64,000 bases of DNA from Edaphochlamys debaryana (lineage: Eukaryota; Chlorophyta; Chlorophyceae; Chlamydomonadales). Position numbers and translations under genes: made by a program. The notes beneath the pieces were generated by a model. That model did no database searches. It saw only the letters and a list, made by a program, of their open reading frames with translations, and was not told the DNA's origin. The stretch lies in NCBI GenBank assembly GCA_016858145.1, contig JAEHOE010000043.1:248001-312000 (forward strand), written 5' to 3'. Positions 11,755 to 23,780 of this stretch are shown piece after piece. Position 1 is the stretch's first letter. Each line of letters begins with the position of its first letter.

Positions 11755-12170
11755 TCACTTCTTAGTCGTCTTCCTCTTCGGCAGGGCGCGAGGGCCGGCC
11801 TAGGAAGGAGGGCAGCCAGGCAAACGGCAGTCATGTCCACCCGACCACATCGGTCGCTATGCCGTCACCCCCCTGGCCAACAACCTGCGGTGCCCACCTT
11901 CTTCCAACGTGCCGAAGCCAGCTGGGCCATGAGGGTGAGGCCCGCGCCGGCGACGCCCGCCAGGTAGTGCGTCCAATCGGGGGATGCAGCAGGCGCCTGC
12001 CAAGGATCGAAGAGAGCTCGCCTGGGTTGCAGTTTAGAAAAGAAGAAATTATTGTGCCCATTGTCACTTGCCTCGCCGTCGTTCCTCGCCTGCAGCGCCT
12101 TGACCTGCTCTACAAGAGCCAGGAAACCCTGCGTCGCGACCGCCGACCAGCTGTCATCATTGGCCGTCAT
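11755..12170 (-). CDS. Small (80-aa) single-pass membrane protein, unidentified
   Basis: Three short exons on the minus strand: 12072-12170, 11898-11996, 11755-11799. Each length is a multiple of three (33, 33 and 15 codons including the stop). The first donor is GC (GAG|GCAAGT), with acceptor TTGGCAG. The second intron is GTGGGC...TTCCTAG behind a pyrimidine tract. The protein starts MTANDDSWSAVATQGFLALV, has a short helix (VEQVKALQAR) and one membrane-like segment (HYLAGVAGAGLTLMAQLA, about residues 43-60), and ends in a strongly basic tail (PKRKTTKK). This layout suggests a tail-anchored or small inner-membrane subunit with a basic side, but I recognise no family. Three phase-0 exons with good splice signals would be unlikely by chance. 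No single exon is long, so standard ORF filters would miss the gene. Confidence 0.55.
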
Positions 12171-13059
12171 CTTATCAGTATTCGTGATAGATGTTATGAA
12201 AGGCTTGTAGCTTTATCGGCGGGTGAGGACGCCAACTGCCATGAGGCATGCACGCGTCGAGGCATTACCAGAACTTGTCGCGAACCGCACGCCTCGGGCC
12301 CGCATTACGATGCGCCAGGCCAGCTAGCAAGGCATGCATTTTTTTTGGTGGCGGACAGGAAAGCCATGGGCAGGGGCCGGCGGCCGCACAACGCGCCTAC
12401 ACGAAGCACTCTGCCCGAGCAGCCTCGACGAGCGTTCGCACACGCGCCACCGCAATCCCCGGCACCTCGCATCCTGCGCCTCTGTCTACCCTGCCCCCTC
12501 GCAACCACAGAGTACCCAATGCAGCGTCAGTCCTGCCGGGTGCCAAGAAGGCAAACCCAGAACCGAGAGCAGCTCCAAGGAACCCTGACGCGACCCTGCG
12601 CACCAAACCTGGCCTCTGCAGCCAGCTCGTTCCCCCCGACCCCCTCCACAACCTCGCCTCCTACCTCGCTGGTCAGCGCCCCGCAGCCTCACACCGTCTT
12701 GCTCTAACCACCCTACGGCCTGCCACCACCGTCCCCGGCGGTATCCCATCCTGGTCTCTCCCTGACTCGTCTTGACTACCTGTAGGTCACAACGGTAGCC
12801 TCCTGCGCTGTCACCACGAGCCCCGGCCCCTGGCCCCGCCTGTCCCTCGGCACCAGGAGCTCGGCCGGGGCACGGGGGGCCGCAACGGCTGCCGCCCGCT
12901 CCACCCTGGCTGGCCCGGCCAAAGCTCCTGCCACCGCCGCTGCCGCCGCCGCTGACGCCGGCTGCCTATCCTGGTCTTCCCCCCCCTGTCGTGTGTCAAG
13001 TTATGCCACCACCTCTGCTGGTTGGCCTGACAAGTCTTATATCGTGCATCAGGATCAGA
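12171..13059. other. Intergenic region between DRG1 and the small gene
   Basis: This holds the 3' flank of DRG1 and the promoter side of the small minus-strand gene. Both strands have open stretches, but they lack splice support and domain-like composition. I see no clear polyadenylation signal. Confidence 0.3.
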
Positions 13060-16000
13060 TCAGATCTTCTTGATGATCTGTACGATGTCCTCGTCCTGCA
13101 GCACGTGGTCCCGCCCCACGCGCTGCGGCCGGTGCTTCACGGAGGAGCCCCACACCAGCGCGTACCTGGGGGGGGGGGGGGGAGGCGGGTCCATTGCGGG
13201 TCGGGAAGAGGCAGGGTGCAGCTATAGGAAAAGCGGCAGGGCGGCGGCAAATCGAGGGACCTAGGGGGATGGCAGCTGCTGGCCCGTGGGCCGGGGACCG
13301 GGTGGCAAGGGGGGGGGGCAACGAAAGGCGACCCGTGGAGGCAAGTTTACTGGGCCCCCGGCCCCGGGCCCCGCGCAAGTGCAACGCACGCCTCCCCCCT
13401 CGCTCCGCTCTCCTCCACCCGGCCCCCCCCCCCCCGCGCACTTGAACTGCTTCATGAGGGTCTTGTGGATGCGGTTGCAGAAGTCCTCCACGGTGCAGCG
13501 CTGCCGGTGCAGCACCACGGGCTCGTTGAAGTCGGGCAGCTTGCCTGGGGGTGGGTGGGGTGGGTGGGGGCGGTTGGTCGTGGGCGGGAGGCTGCAGCGG
13601 CTGGAGCCGAGGGCGCTCGTGCGCCTGGCGGTGCGCTGTGGCGCGACCTGGGAGCCGGTGGGGGCGGCTACAGCAGGGGCGGCGGAGCCTGTTGTGCGGG
13701 GCACTGAGGCCCACCGCCTCCGGAGTGCCCCCCCATCCGCCTGGCCCCCCCCAGCCCCCCTCCCCAGAACCCAGCCCCCCCCACCCTTGGGCTTGGTGTA
13801 GACCCGCACCAGGTCCAGGTACTCCCAGCACATCTCCACCAGGCCGTCCAGGTTCCACTCGTGGAAGGCGCACACGGGGCAGTAGTGGGGCAGCCTGGGG
13901 GCGGGGAGGGGAAGGGGGGGGAGGCCGTGCTGGGCGCGGGACAGGAAGGTCTGCGGAGGGAGCTGTGGCCAGCTGTGGCTATCGAGAGGCGCAGCGGGAT
14001 GCGCCCGGTTCCCAAGCCCCGGGCCCGTCAACCGCTCGCGAGGGGCCCGCTGGGGCTGCCCTTCTCAAACCGGGCCCCCCTCCCCCTCCCCCTTTTCCTC
14101 CCCCCCACCGGTCCATGACCTCCAGCTCCTCGATGGTGATCTGGTCGATCTTGTTGACTGCGTAGATGGCGGGGATGTACACGCGGCTGCCCTCGATCAC
14201 GTCCACCTGGGGGGGGGAGGTGGGGCGGTGAGAGGCGGAGAGGGGGGGGGGATGCGAGCGACTGCCTGGGGGCCGCTTACGGGCCGCAAGGGTGCGTTGG
14301 CCTACGGTACCCAGGTTGCCCCGGGCCGCAGGAGAGGAGGCCCGGCTCACGAGGCGGGTGTGGCGCGACAACACGGGGGGCGGCTGAGATGGGGGGCGCA
14401 GGCCCGGGTGCCGGGTGTTGAGGTGCGGGCCAATCATAACCTTCACTCTTTGAGTTTACACGCTTCTGGCGCGTTAGCTACGTGCCTACTGGGTTCCCCA
14501 CTCGCATGACGCGCCAGTGTCCAGTGCCTGAGTACGCTGCCTCACTGCTCTAAGAGGCCTTCACCGGCCGTACTAGCGTGTGTGTTTTGGGGATGACCGT
14601 AACTCGTCACCCCTCAAAACCGGGGGCCACAGGAGGGCCACCAGCCGGCCAGCGCTGACCGCCGCACCGCAGCCCCCGGGCGGGGGAGACGGAGCGGCCC
14701 CCGGCTCCTCCACCTCAACACCCCCCACCTCAGGTGCCCCCCTTCCCCCCCTCCTCAGGCGCCCCCCCTCCCCCCCCCCCGCTCACCAGGTCGTCCACCT
14801 CGTAGTCGTCCGCCATGTGGATGTCGGCATTGTGCACCCTGGGGGGGGGGAGGGAGGGAGGGGGGGGGGCGTGTTGGGAAGGTTCCAGCGCTGGCGGGCG
14901 CGGCTGAGGCGCCCTAGCCGCCTTCTTGTCGTCAGCACAGGCGCGGGGCTGGGGGCCGGCCCTCAGTGCGCTGCGCCGGACCTGCCTCGCCAGGGACCAG
15001 CTCGGCCCCCCACTTCCCCGGCCCCCCCCCACCTGTACTCTGCGCACACGGCCTTGACTGCGTCCAGGTCGAGCTTGGGGTCCTTGACGGCGGTGGAGAA
15101 GTTGATGCCGCCGCGGTCCTTCTTCCTGGGGGGGTAACGGGGTGAGGGGGGGTTGAGGGGCAGAAGGGCAGGACGGAAGGGGGCGAGGGGCAGGGGCGTG
15201 TGTTTTGGGCCCGGGGCTGCTGGGCGGTGGCGCATGGCAGGGGTGCGGGGGGTGTGGGGCGCAGGTTGAGGCAAGGCGGAGAAGGCAGTCGCTACCCTCC
15301 CCTCCCCTCCCTTCCCCTCTCCCTCTCCCGCACCTGAAGGTGATGTTTGGGGGCTTCTTGTTGAGGCGGATGCCGAAGCCCTGTGAGGTGGGGGGAAGAG
15401 GAGGGGAGGAAGGGGAGGGGTACTCGGAAGTGGGGAGGGGTAGGGCCAGGAGCGGCGGAGGGCGACAAGCATGAGGCCGGCAGGGAGGCCGGCAGGGGGC
15501 GGGCTGAGGGGGCACAGCCGCGGGACCGCAGCCACCCCAGCCCCGGGCGTGCTGCCCAGGGCGCACGTCCCCCCCATCCCCCTCCCGCCCCCACCTCCAG
15601 CTCGTGCTCGATGAGGCGCTTGTGCGTGAGGGGCTTGAGGCAGTCGAGCACGATGAGGATGAGGTTGCAGGTGCGGGCCGTGGAGATGACCTGGGGGTGG
15701 GAGGTGGGGGGTTAGTCGCCAGCCGCTGGCAGCCGCACCGTGCCGGCGGCACCTCCAAAGCCTAACGCGCCATCCGGGCCTCCCCCGGCCTCACCCCCCG
15801 CCGCCCGCCCCCCAGCTCTCTCTGTCGCGCCCCTGCACCCCCCCCACCTGCCGACCGCGTCCCTTGCCGTCCTTGGCTCCCTCGATGATACCGGGGAGGT
15901 CCAGCATCTGGATGCGCGCCCCCCGGTAGCGCACGATGCCGGGGATGCAGGTGAGCGTGGTGAACTCGTACGAGGCGGCCTGGGGGCGGGTGGGGGCGGA

Positions 16001-17852
16001 CGGTGGGGCGGGGCGGATGGGGGAGGGCGAAGCCGGGCTTGGTGAACGGGGCCCCCGGAAGGCAGCTGCAGCCCCAGGGCAGCCCAGCGCCCCCCCGCCT
16101 GCACCGCCCGCTCCCCCCCACCTCTGAGAAGGTGCCCGTGAGCTTGGTCAGCAGCGTGGACTTGCCCACGGAGGGGAAGCCCACGAAGCCCACGCGGGCG
16201 TCGCCTACCTTGACCACGTCGAAGCCTGGGGGCGGGCGGGTGTGGGTGGGTGGGAGGGCAGGGGTGCGGAGTCCGCATTGCGGTCTGTGTGGTGCAGCAA
16301 AAGGCAGCTACGCCTGGAGCGGCGGAGCGGCGGCGACGCCCGCGCGGTGCGCCCGGGGCTGGAGCCCGGGGCTGGTCCCAAGGGCCGCAGGGCTTCGTGC
16401 GTTCGACGGGGGCACCAGGCCCGCAGGTCAGGCGAGAGCGCCCTTGGCTGGGTAAAGGCAGCAGCTGCAGCAGTCCATGCCGCCAGGCCCCGAGATCCCT
16501 TCCTGCTCCGCCTGTTCTCTGAGTCGCCGGCATCGCGTATTTCTGGGGTGGCTGGGGGAAAGGACGCAGGGCCGCACTCCGCCCCGTGTGGCCCCTCCCC
16601 GCTGAGCCGGGGCCGCCATGGGCTTGCCAGGCGCACCCAAGGCCCTGCGCGCCTTGGTCGCTGGCTGCTGGCCGGGGCTCAGGCGCCCGCCCGTGGCCGC
16701 AGGAGCGACGAGCCCCGCGTGCGGTGCGGCGGGGGGCAGCCCCCGCTGGGGCCGCTGCTCGCCCCTGCGCCCTCCTGGCCGCCGCACCGCCTGCCGCCGC
16801 CTCGGCTACGGCTGTCCGGCAGCCCAGCAGCCCTGCTGGTATCACCAGCGGGCCAGAAGAGCTCCTCGCCGCCCCCTGCCAGTCTCCTGGCCGCCCCCTG
16901 CCCAGCAGCCGGTACCACCATGTTGCCGCCCCCTCCCTATCCGCCTGAGGCCCTCGGCCCCCTCCCCGGCAGCCATCCCGGCAGCCACCTCGGTGCCGCA
17001 GGGGTCACACGGAGGCTGCACAAGGGCGCCCCCCAACGGCACGGGGCTGCCTTGCCCCTGCAGCCAGACCGCAGTCCGCAGTCCGGGTCGGGCCCCCGCT
17101 CCAGTCGGGGCCCGGGCCGCGCTGCGGGCGCCCCGGTCCTCGGGCCGGTGCCGGGAGGCCCGCGGTGCGCGTGCAGCTGCACCGGGCCAGCAGTCGCGGC
17201 TTACTGCGCTGCTCCGCCCTCGTGCGGGGCCCAGACCTGGACCTGCTAGGCCGCAGGCTCAATGGGAGGTTGCTGCGCCCCCCGCCTGGGCGGGGCAGTG
17301 CGACCGGGCCCCCTGCAGGGCTGCCTGGCGCTGGTTCAGGGCCTGGTGTGCACCCCCGCGTGCCTTGGCTTCGCGTCAAGCCCCGCGCTGCGCACCTTCG
17401 CCTCCCGGCCCTCCCTTGGCGCCAGTGCTGGGCTCCAGCAGCTCTCTCCGCAGCTTGGCGAGCTTGGCCTGCGGGCCGGTGGGCGTGCGGGCGGGCGCGG
17501 GGGTGGGAAAGCGCCTCGGGTGGTCGCAGGGGGCACGTGGCGCGCAGGGGCCTCGCAAGCGGTAATTTGGGTGCCACAACGGCAACACGGCGATGAGACC
17601 CAGGCCGGCAGCGGCAAGGCAACGCGACAGAGTCGGCATGGCAGCCGGCGCCAGAGGTGGATCTGCGCGCACGCACCTTGAGCATGCCCAAATGTCCACT
17701 CGTCGCCTTATTCTTCTGTGTCCTTGCCATCTGGGGGGCAGAGCGGCGCCAAGGTGTTGAGCCCGAGAGAGCGAGTCGGCGCGCGGCGAGCGGCCCGCAG
17801 GAGCGGCTCTCACCTCATCCTCTATCTCCTTGACTTTCTGAAGAATTGACAT
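13060..17852 (-). CDS. DRG1: DRG1, developmentally regulated GTP-binding protein (OBG-HflX superfamily)
   Basis: Thirteen exons (17814-17852, 17677-17730, 17396-17468, 16122-16225, 15848-15979, 15595-15690, 15334-15380, 15033-15125, 14787-14838, 14109-14206, 13785-13894, 13442-13544, 13060-13165) give an exact 368-aa frame; human DRG1 has 367. The N-terminal helix reads [10 protein letters not shown], as in eukaryotic DRG1. GTPase motifs: P-loop GFPSVGKST (about 71-79), the switch-region Thr run near 97-100, DLPG (117-120) and NKID (248-251). The C-terminal part is the TGS domain, ending [14 protein letters not shown]1 is a cytosolic GTPase associated with translating ribosomes; it works with a DFRP1/ZC3H15-type partner, which is not in this window. 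Intron 3 (16226-17395) is 1.17 kb, much longer than the rest. Identification is secure from family-wide motifs and length. Confidence 0.97.
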
Positions 17853-18195
17853 TTTTCCCGGTCGTCAATGAAAGGGCGCAACTAGGCGACAAGGGTGGTG
17901 GGCTGGCTAGTAGAGAATTGCGTAGCTCGCGTTCCTCTGACGCACCGCCCGGAGCACACAATGGCTGGGACTGAGACTCGTGTTACGACTGTGTATGCTG
18001 CACTGCGGCATATGGTCCCGCTGCATGAAGGCCCATCCCGCCAGCCCGTCCACAAGGATGCCCAGGGCCCCGGGCTCCTCGTCCCCACGCTTATACTTGT
18101 TAGAACATGAACGCATAATTTAGACAGTACATCCTGCTGCGAGGGCGCAAGACCGCGTTTGCAAGAGCATCCATTTGCCTAGAAGCCTTGCAGCC
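17853..18195. promoter_or_regulatory. Divergent promoter region, DRG1 / BI-1-like gene
   Basis: DRG1 (-) starts at 17852 and the Lifeguard-like gene (+) at 18196, leaving 343 bp for both 5' untranslated regions and promoters. No clear TATA box is visible. The arrangement suggests a shared bidirectional promoter. Confidence 0.5.
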
Positions 18196-20313
18196 ATGGC
18201 CACAGCCGCACACTATCGGGCTCCGGAGTACCGCTCCGACCCGTTTGATGTCGAGAAGGGCGCTGCGCTTAGCGCCTTTGCGGAGCGCACGGTGCGCCAG
18301 GGCTTCGTCAAGAAGGTGTTCGGTGAGCTTGCGCTGCCCTATTCCTCTCTATCCATCCATCCAGCACACGCTACGCTGGGCAGGGGTAGCTGTGCGGGGT
18401 CGGGCCCAGCGACGGGCACGCAACTGCCAGATGCTGGTACCAGCTTGCAAGCGCGGGCTGGAGCTGCCAAGAGCTCCATAGGCATACAGCAGTGTCGTGC
18501 GGGAGTGTCGGGGGGCCTCGGGCCCCCCGCCTGCACGTCTGGAGCTCCGTCGCCTGCTGGGCACGAACCTGGGGCGTTCAGCGTGCCCGCCCTGTGGGCG
18601 TGCAGGCATGGAGCGGACTGGTGCCTTACCAGCTTCGGCTCCTTGTGCACTGGGTGATCTTTAATCCCAGGAGCACCCGGGGCCCTGGTCCCGCCCCTCA
18701 ACCCGCCCCCTGCCGCACGCTCCGCCAACCCCCCCGACCCCTCCCGCCCCCCCCCCCCAGGCCTGCTGGCCGCGCAGCTGGCGCTCACCACCGTGATTGC
18801 GGGCGCCTTCGTGGCCAGCTCCGCCGCCAAGGCCTTCCTGGTGGCCAACCCCTGGGTCCTCATGCTGTCGCTGCTGGCCTCGTTCGGCATCCTCATCTCC
18901 TTCTCCGTCTCCACCGCCGCGCGGCAGCAGCACCCGCTCAACCTGGTCCTCATGTTCGCCTTCACGGCGGCCGAGGGCGTGCTCGTTGGCGCGGCGTCGT
19001 GCCACGCGCGGACCGACATTGTGCTGCTGGCGTTCGGTGAGGGAAAGGGGTGGAGCAAGGGGGGGAGGGGGGGGGGAAGGGCGGGTGGTGGGGCAAGGCC
19101 CGGCGTCGGGTATGGGGAGCTCGGTGGTACTGGGATGCAATAGCCGTGGAGTGGCAATAGACAGGAGACAGGATCGGTCTCTGGACACAGCTTGGCATGG
19201 TGCCGGCGAGGGTGCGGAGCGCGACGGGCCGGTGGACCCACGCCCCACGACAGGCCCCTGGCAGCCCGGGGGCCGCTTGGTGACGAGGAGCTCGGGGCGG
19301 CTTGGCCGGGCCCCGGCGGTCGCGGGTGCAGCAGCGCGCCGGCTCCCTTACCGGCTGCGTCTAGCGTCCAGCCTGCCCAAACGGCTGCACATTGCGGGAC
19401 GCGCCTGCAGGCCGGGGCTGCGTACGCGTGGGGCCGGCCTCACGGCACGCCTGGTCGCGTCCCCCTTGCCCTCCCCAGCCTCCCACCGTGCCCCTGCCCT
19501 CTCCCCTCTCCCCTGTCGCCCCTGCTGCAGGCCTGACCGCCGGCATCACCGCCGCGCTGGCCGCGTACGCGCTGACCACCAAGAACGACATCACCATGGC
19601 CGGCTCGGCGCTCTACTCGTGCCTGCTGGGGCTCATCTTCGCGGGCCTGGTAGGGGCAGGGGGGGAGGAAAGGGAGGGGAGGAAGGGAGGGCACGCAGGC
19701 TACGGGGTTCGTGGGCTGGCGTGCGAGCTGGGTGTCGCGAGTCTCCCGGTCCTGTCACCTTGCTGCCCGAGTGGGCTGTGGTGGATTGGCGAGCCTGAAC
19801 CCTCCCGCACCCCCCTCCCCCGGCCCCGCAGGTGGGCTACTTCGTGCGGGCGTCCGCGTTCAACATGCTGCTCTCGGGCGTGGGGGCGGTGGTGTTCAGG
19901 TGCGGCCGGGGGGGGGCTGCAGGGGTCGCCCCCAGAGCTCCTCGAGTGGAGCACGGTTGCAGCCAGGGAGCCCGCGGGCCCGGGGTCGGCGCACAGCTAT
20001 CCATGCTGTATGGACGAAACGCGCTGCCGGCCCCAGGCGGGTCACAGCGTGGCCACTCAACTGCCCCGTAGCCCATGGCCAGGCGCCGGTTGCTTGCACC
20101 CCCGCCTCTCTCCACTGTTCCTCACGCCCCCGGCCGCCCTCCCGCCTCCGCAGCATCTACATTGTGTACGACGTGCAGTGCCTGCTGGGCGGCGACCACA
20201 AGTACGCGGTGTCGCCCGACGAGTACGTGTTCGGCGCCATCGCCATCTACCTGGACGTCATCAACCTCTTCCTGCACATCCTGCGCCTGCTCTCGGAGGC
20301 CAACAGGAACTAG
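18196..20313 (+). CDS. Bax inhibitor-1 / Lifeguard (TMBIM) family membrane protein
   Basis: Five exons (18196-18322, 18761-19036, 19531-19649, 19832-19899, 20154-20313) join into an exact 249-aa frame. The short cytosolic N-terminus contains FVKKVFG just before the first membrane segment. About seven hydrophobic segments follow. Family-typical features are the MFAFTAAEGVLVG segment, a TKNDIT loop, an IYIVYDVQ segment and a C-terminal stretch reading YVFGAIAIYLDVINLF. These match the Lifeguard/TMBIM branch, which acts as Ca2+ leak channels or cell-death regulators in ER, Golgi or related membranes. The exact subfamily is not resolved. A TGTAA polyadenylation signal of the green-algal type lies at 20688-20692, about 375 bp after the stop. 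The start Met at 18196 is the first in frame; an upstream TTG is not needed. Confidence 0.93.
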
Positions 20314-21505
20314 GCGGAGGCCGTGCAGCGGGGCAGCGGGCGGACCGGGTGATACTGGGTGGTCGAAGGTGGCAGGCGGGTGCTGGGGCTGCGGCCGTGG
20401 GAGGCGCCTGCGTGAGGGATGCATGTCTAGGGAGGGTAGGGCTGAGGGCGTGTCGGTGTCGTGGCCCTGTCTCCAGGCTCAGGTGACAGGGGAGGCTACC
20501 CGTGCGGCGGGTCGGCAGGCGGCCCAAGACCTGGGAAGGCCCAGCCTGGTGCAAACGAGGCCGGCGCCGGTGTGGGCGAGTAGGAGCAGGGCAGGTGCAC
20601 ACCGGCCAGCGGGCCAGGCGCAAGCCTATGTCGGGGTTGGCCGCGAGCCAGGCGATTAGCGGTTGCATGACCGCTGAAGCGGCTCGCTGTAAAGCAAAGC
20701 GGTGGAAAGTGGAAAGCGTGCCATGACCAACTCGCCTGGCCCGTGCCTGTGAGCTGCCCCACAGCATGGGGGTGCCAGCATTTCTGGCGTGGTGAACTGG
20801 GCCTCCCCGCCCCGTGTTGAGCATACAGACAGTCGCCACACTCGCCGGTCCTGCTAGTGCGCGTTGGCCCGCTTGTCAAGAAGTGAAGCTCGTGACGGCT
20901 GATAGAGTGATAGGTAGCGGGCCAGGGCTACCCCAGGGGGCTACCCATGCTGCCCCTTGCCGGGTGCGCCTTGCCGTATGCTGCCCGGGCGCCGTGGAAC
21001 GTCAACAACCTCGAGACTCTTTTACCGGGGGGGCCCGCTCAGCCCACAGCCCACGTCGCCCATGACAGAACTGGCCTGGGCTCGTCCCCAAGGGTCTCAG
21101 CAGACACACCCTTCACCCACGTTTCCTCGGCTTCCACGAGCACCCGATGATGCCAATCACGACTAGCCCATAGTCCCAGCCCCCGGTGCAGCGCGTGGAG
21201 CCCCCATCCTGTCGCCGGTATGCAGCTTGTAACCACGCTGCCACACGCAACGCACGGTCGTCGAGAGGGATTGGCAAAACCCTCTAGCAGACAAGCTGTA
21301 CCTGTGCCCACCACGGCCTGCCCGCTCCTGTGCAAGCTCAGCCTCTCAAATCCCACCACGCCCTCCTCCTCCCCTCACCCGCCGGCCACCCAATCAGCCA
21401 CACTCCACACTTCACCAGGATGCCACCCGCATGCCCGCCAGCAGCGCAGTGCTCTGTCGCCACTGCAGGACCGTGCGGTGCCAACCCGCCCACGTCCTCC
21501 ACCCT
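20314..21505. other. Convergent intergenic region
   Basis: This is the 3' flank of two convergent genes. Apart from a TGTAA signal (20688-20692, + strand), I see no gene or RNA. Confidence 0.35.
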
Positions 21506-23780
21506 CTAGATGTTCTCCACTGTGAGGGTGAACTTGACGGCGTTGAGGTCGCGGCCGTTCTTGTGGACCTGCGCAGCGGAGTGCGGGGTTGAGGGTTGGG
21601 AGCAGCACGGGGGAACACGGGGCCATTTGCAGAGCGTGCTGGGCACTCCGTGCTTGCTCTTCGAGGTGGGACTCAGGGTGGGTACCCTGCAGTGGTGTCA
21701 CTGGCGCCTCCAGTGCCGAGGGCCCTGTGCACGCCCCTCGGCCGGCGCACCTGCACGAACGAGGGCGCTGCCCGGATGTCCTTGTGGTCCTGCTCCAGGT
21801 ACAGCCGCGCGTTGCCGATGGCCAGCACGGCGTTGGACACGGCGTCGATGCCCTGGCGTGGGGGTGGGGTGGGGGGTGGGGGGGTGAGGCAGCGCTTACA
21901 GAGTGGGGGGCACAAGTCATCACAGCTGAGCGGCGGCGCGCTCCCAGTTGAGTCAGCAACCGCTTGGTTGCAAGAGGTTCCAGGCAGGCCGGAACAGCGG
22001 AGCTGAGCGGAGTCGCCTGGACCACTAGAAGCGACCCCCAACCTCGCGTTACTTGACCGTCTCGTAAACCCGCAATCTCGCCCGGCCCAGGTGTCGCTGC
22101 GATCCCCTCCTCGCATGCAACAGCAGTGGGGGGGCCCAGGCGCCCAGGTTGAATCCCGCCCCCAGGAGCTCCGCACACCCTCTTCCACCCCCCGGTCTCA
22201 CGATAGCGACCAGGCAGACCGTCCGCTGCTCCCGGATGCGCGCCGCCAGCGCCCCCGCCACCACCTGCGGGGCCGAGAGCAGGAGTTCGCAGTGTCAGAA
22301 CCGGGGTATATATCGCAGGCCGGATAGTGCCCGAGGCCCCGGGCCCTTCCCCCTCTTCTGTCGCCAGCCGGCCCCGCACCTGGGGCTTGGACTGCGAGCC
22401 GATGGGCATCTCCACGTCGTCCACCGTGGAGATGGGCGCACGCGGCTGCGGGCGGAAGGGCAGCGGGGAGGGCAGTCGCGGATGTGCGGGAGACAAGCAA
22501 GGAGGGCTGGGCGGAGCTGCATAGGAGCGGGAGGTGTGGGGGGGGCGCAGTCGGGACACCGTGATCTTGACCCCCATCGTCCCGCCGGCCCTCAGGGCGC
22601 CTACATCCCCTTCCGCCCCGCCCAACGTGCCTTGGTCTTGGCGATGTAGAGCGCGATGGACTTCTTCTCGCGGTTGGGGTCGCGGAAGGCGGGCTGGAAG
22701 GACAGGTCGATGCCGTCGTCGGTAAGGTAGGTGCGCGCAATGGCGACGGCCTGCGGGGCAGGGAGGGCGGGAGGGTCAGGGCCGGCGGGAGGGGGCATGC
22801 CACAAGTGGCGCCAGGCGGGGTGGTGAGGGGCGCGCGACTTGGGCGGGCTTGGTCACAGAGCTCGCGGTCATGGGCCGGGCGGCACCGCGTAGGGCGGCC
22901 TCCGCACTGGACCTCGGCAGGCAAGCTGCAACGGACTGCGTGATGGAGGTGCGGAAAGGTGCGGTCGGGGGTGCAGCATCCGCCCCTTCGTCCAACCTGC
23001 CGTCCACCCTGTCGACTCAGCACCCACACAGGACCCCTTCAAACGTCGCCCACATCCCAGTGCTCATGGGGATGGGAGCAAAGAGGACGCTCAGGGGTGA
23101 TGTGGGAAAAGTGCTGCGCAGAGGCCCCGCTGCCCCGTTGTCACCTTGACGGCCAGGTTGAGGCACTCGGCGCCAATGCACAGGGCCGCAGGCGGATCGC
23201 CCTCTCGCGCAGAGTGGGCAATCTTCCCTGCGATCGACTTGACTTGGCCCTTGGCGGACACCTGGGGTGAAGGGCCACGGCAGAACTCGGAGAGTCACGC
23301 CAAGGGGCGGCGGTTGGACGTGCACCCGCCGCGGTCGTGTCAAGTGGCCGCCAGACGGTGAAAGAAAGCGCAGACACTTCCGTCGCGGGCGCTCTCAAGA
23401 CGAGCGAACAGCCGTCGCAAGGGGCCGGCGGACATCAATTTCCCGAATGACGCGCAACAGAGTGGGTGCAGTCTCCGCCTCCGCCAAGCAGATCAGCGGT
23501 ATCCACACAGCGCTTTTGGCAGACTGTATCCCAGAGCCAGCGCCGCCCCCGAGCTGGTCAAAGGCGCATGGCCGGGGACCCAACTAGGAGCTCAGCAGGG
23601 CGCTCAGCTCTGCCCCCATTGAGTTCTGATGCTCCTAGACACATCGCTGACCTTGATGAAGTTGCCGCCTTCGAGCTCTGGCTCCAAGGGAGTGTTGCCC
23701 CTGGTAGGCGAGGAGTCCTGGTGCTGCTCCTCCTCCACCTCTACACCGTTATCCTCATCATGCATATACTCATCCTCCAT
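21506..23780 (-). CDS. Protein with two SpoVS (Alba-like) domains
   Basis: Seven exons (23652-23780, 23145-23261, 22631-22750, 22380-22445, 22202-22264, 21751-21852, 21506-21568), every one a multiple of three, give 219 aa. Residues 1-40 are acidic (MEDEYMHDEDNGVEVEEEQ) and probably disordered. Domain 1 (about 41-122) reads FIKVSAKGQVKSIAGKIA, then LNLAVKAVAIAR, GIDLSFQPAF and KSIALYI. This follows bacterial stage V sporulation protein S almost motif by motif (KVSAKS...SVAGAL, AVKAVAIAR, GVDL..IPAF). Domain 2 (about 135-219) is a diverged second copy: IGSQSKPQVVAGALAARI, then VSNAVLAIGNARLYL and KFTLTVENI. SpoVS has an Alba-like fold and is a nucleic-acid-binding or regulatory protein in bacteria. 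The function here is unknown; RNA or DNA binding is an inference. The third intron uses a GC donor (AAG|GCACGT), the only choice that keeps frame. Confidence 0.82.

Noticed and set aside
16242..17565. Long plus-strand open frames inside DRG1 intron 3
   Set aside because: Very high GC lowers stop frequency. Codon composition is Pro/Arg/Ala-rich in all frames and no motif is visible.
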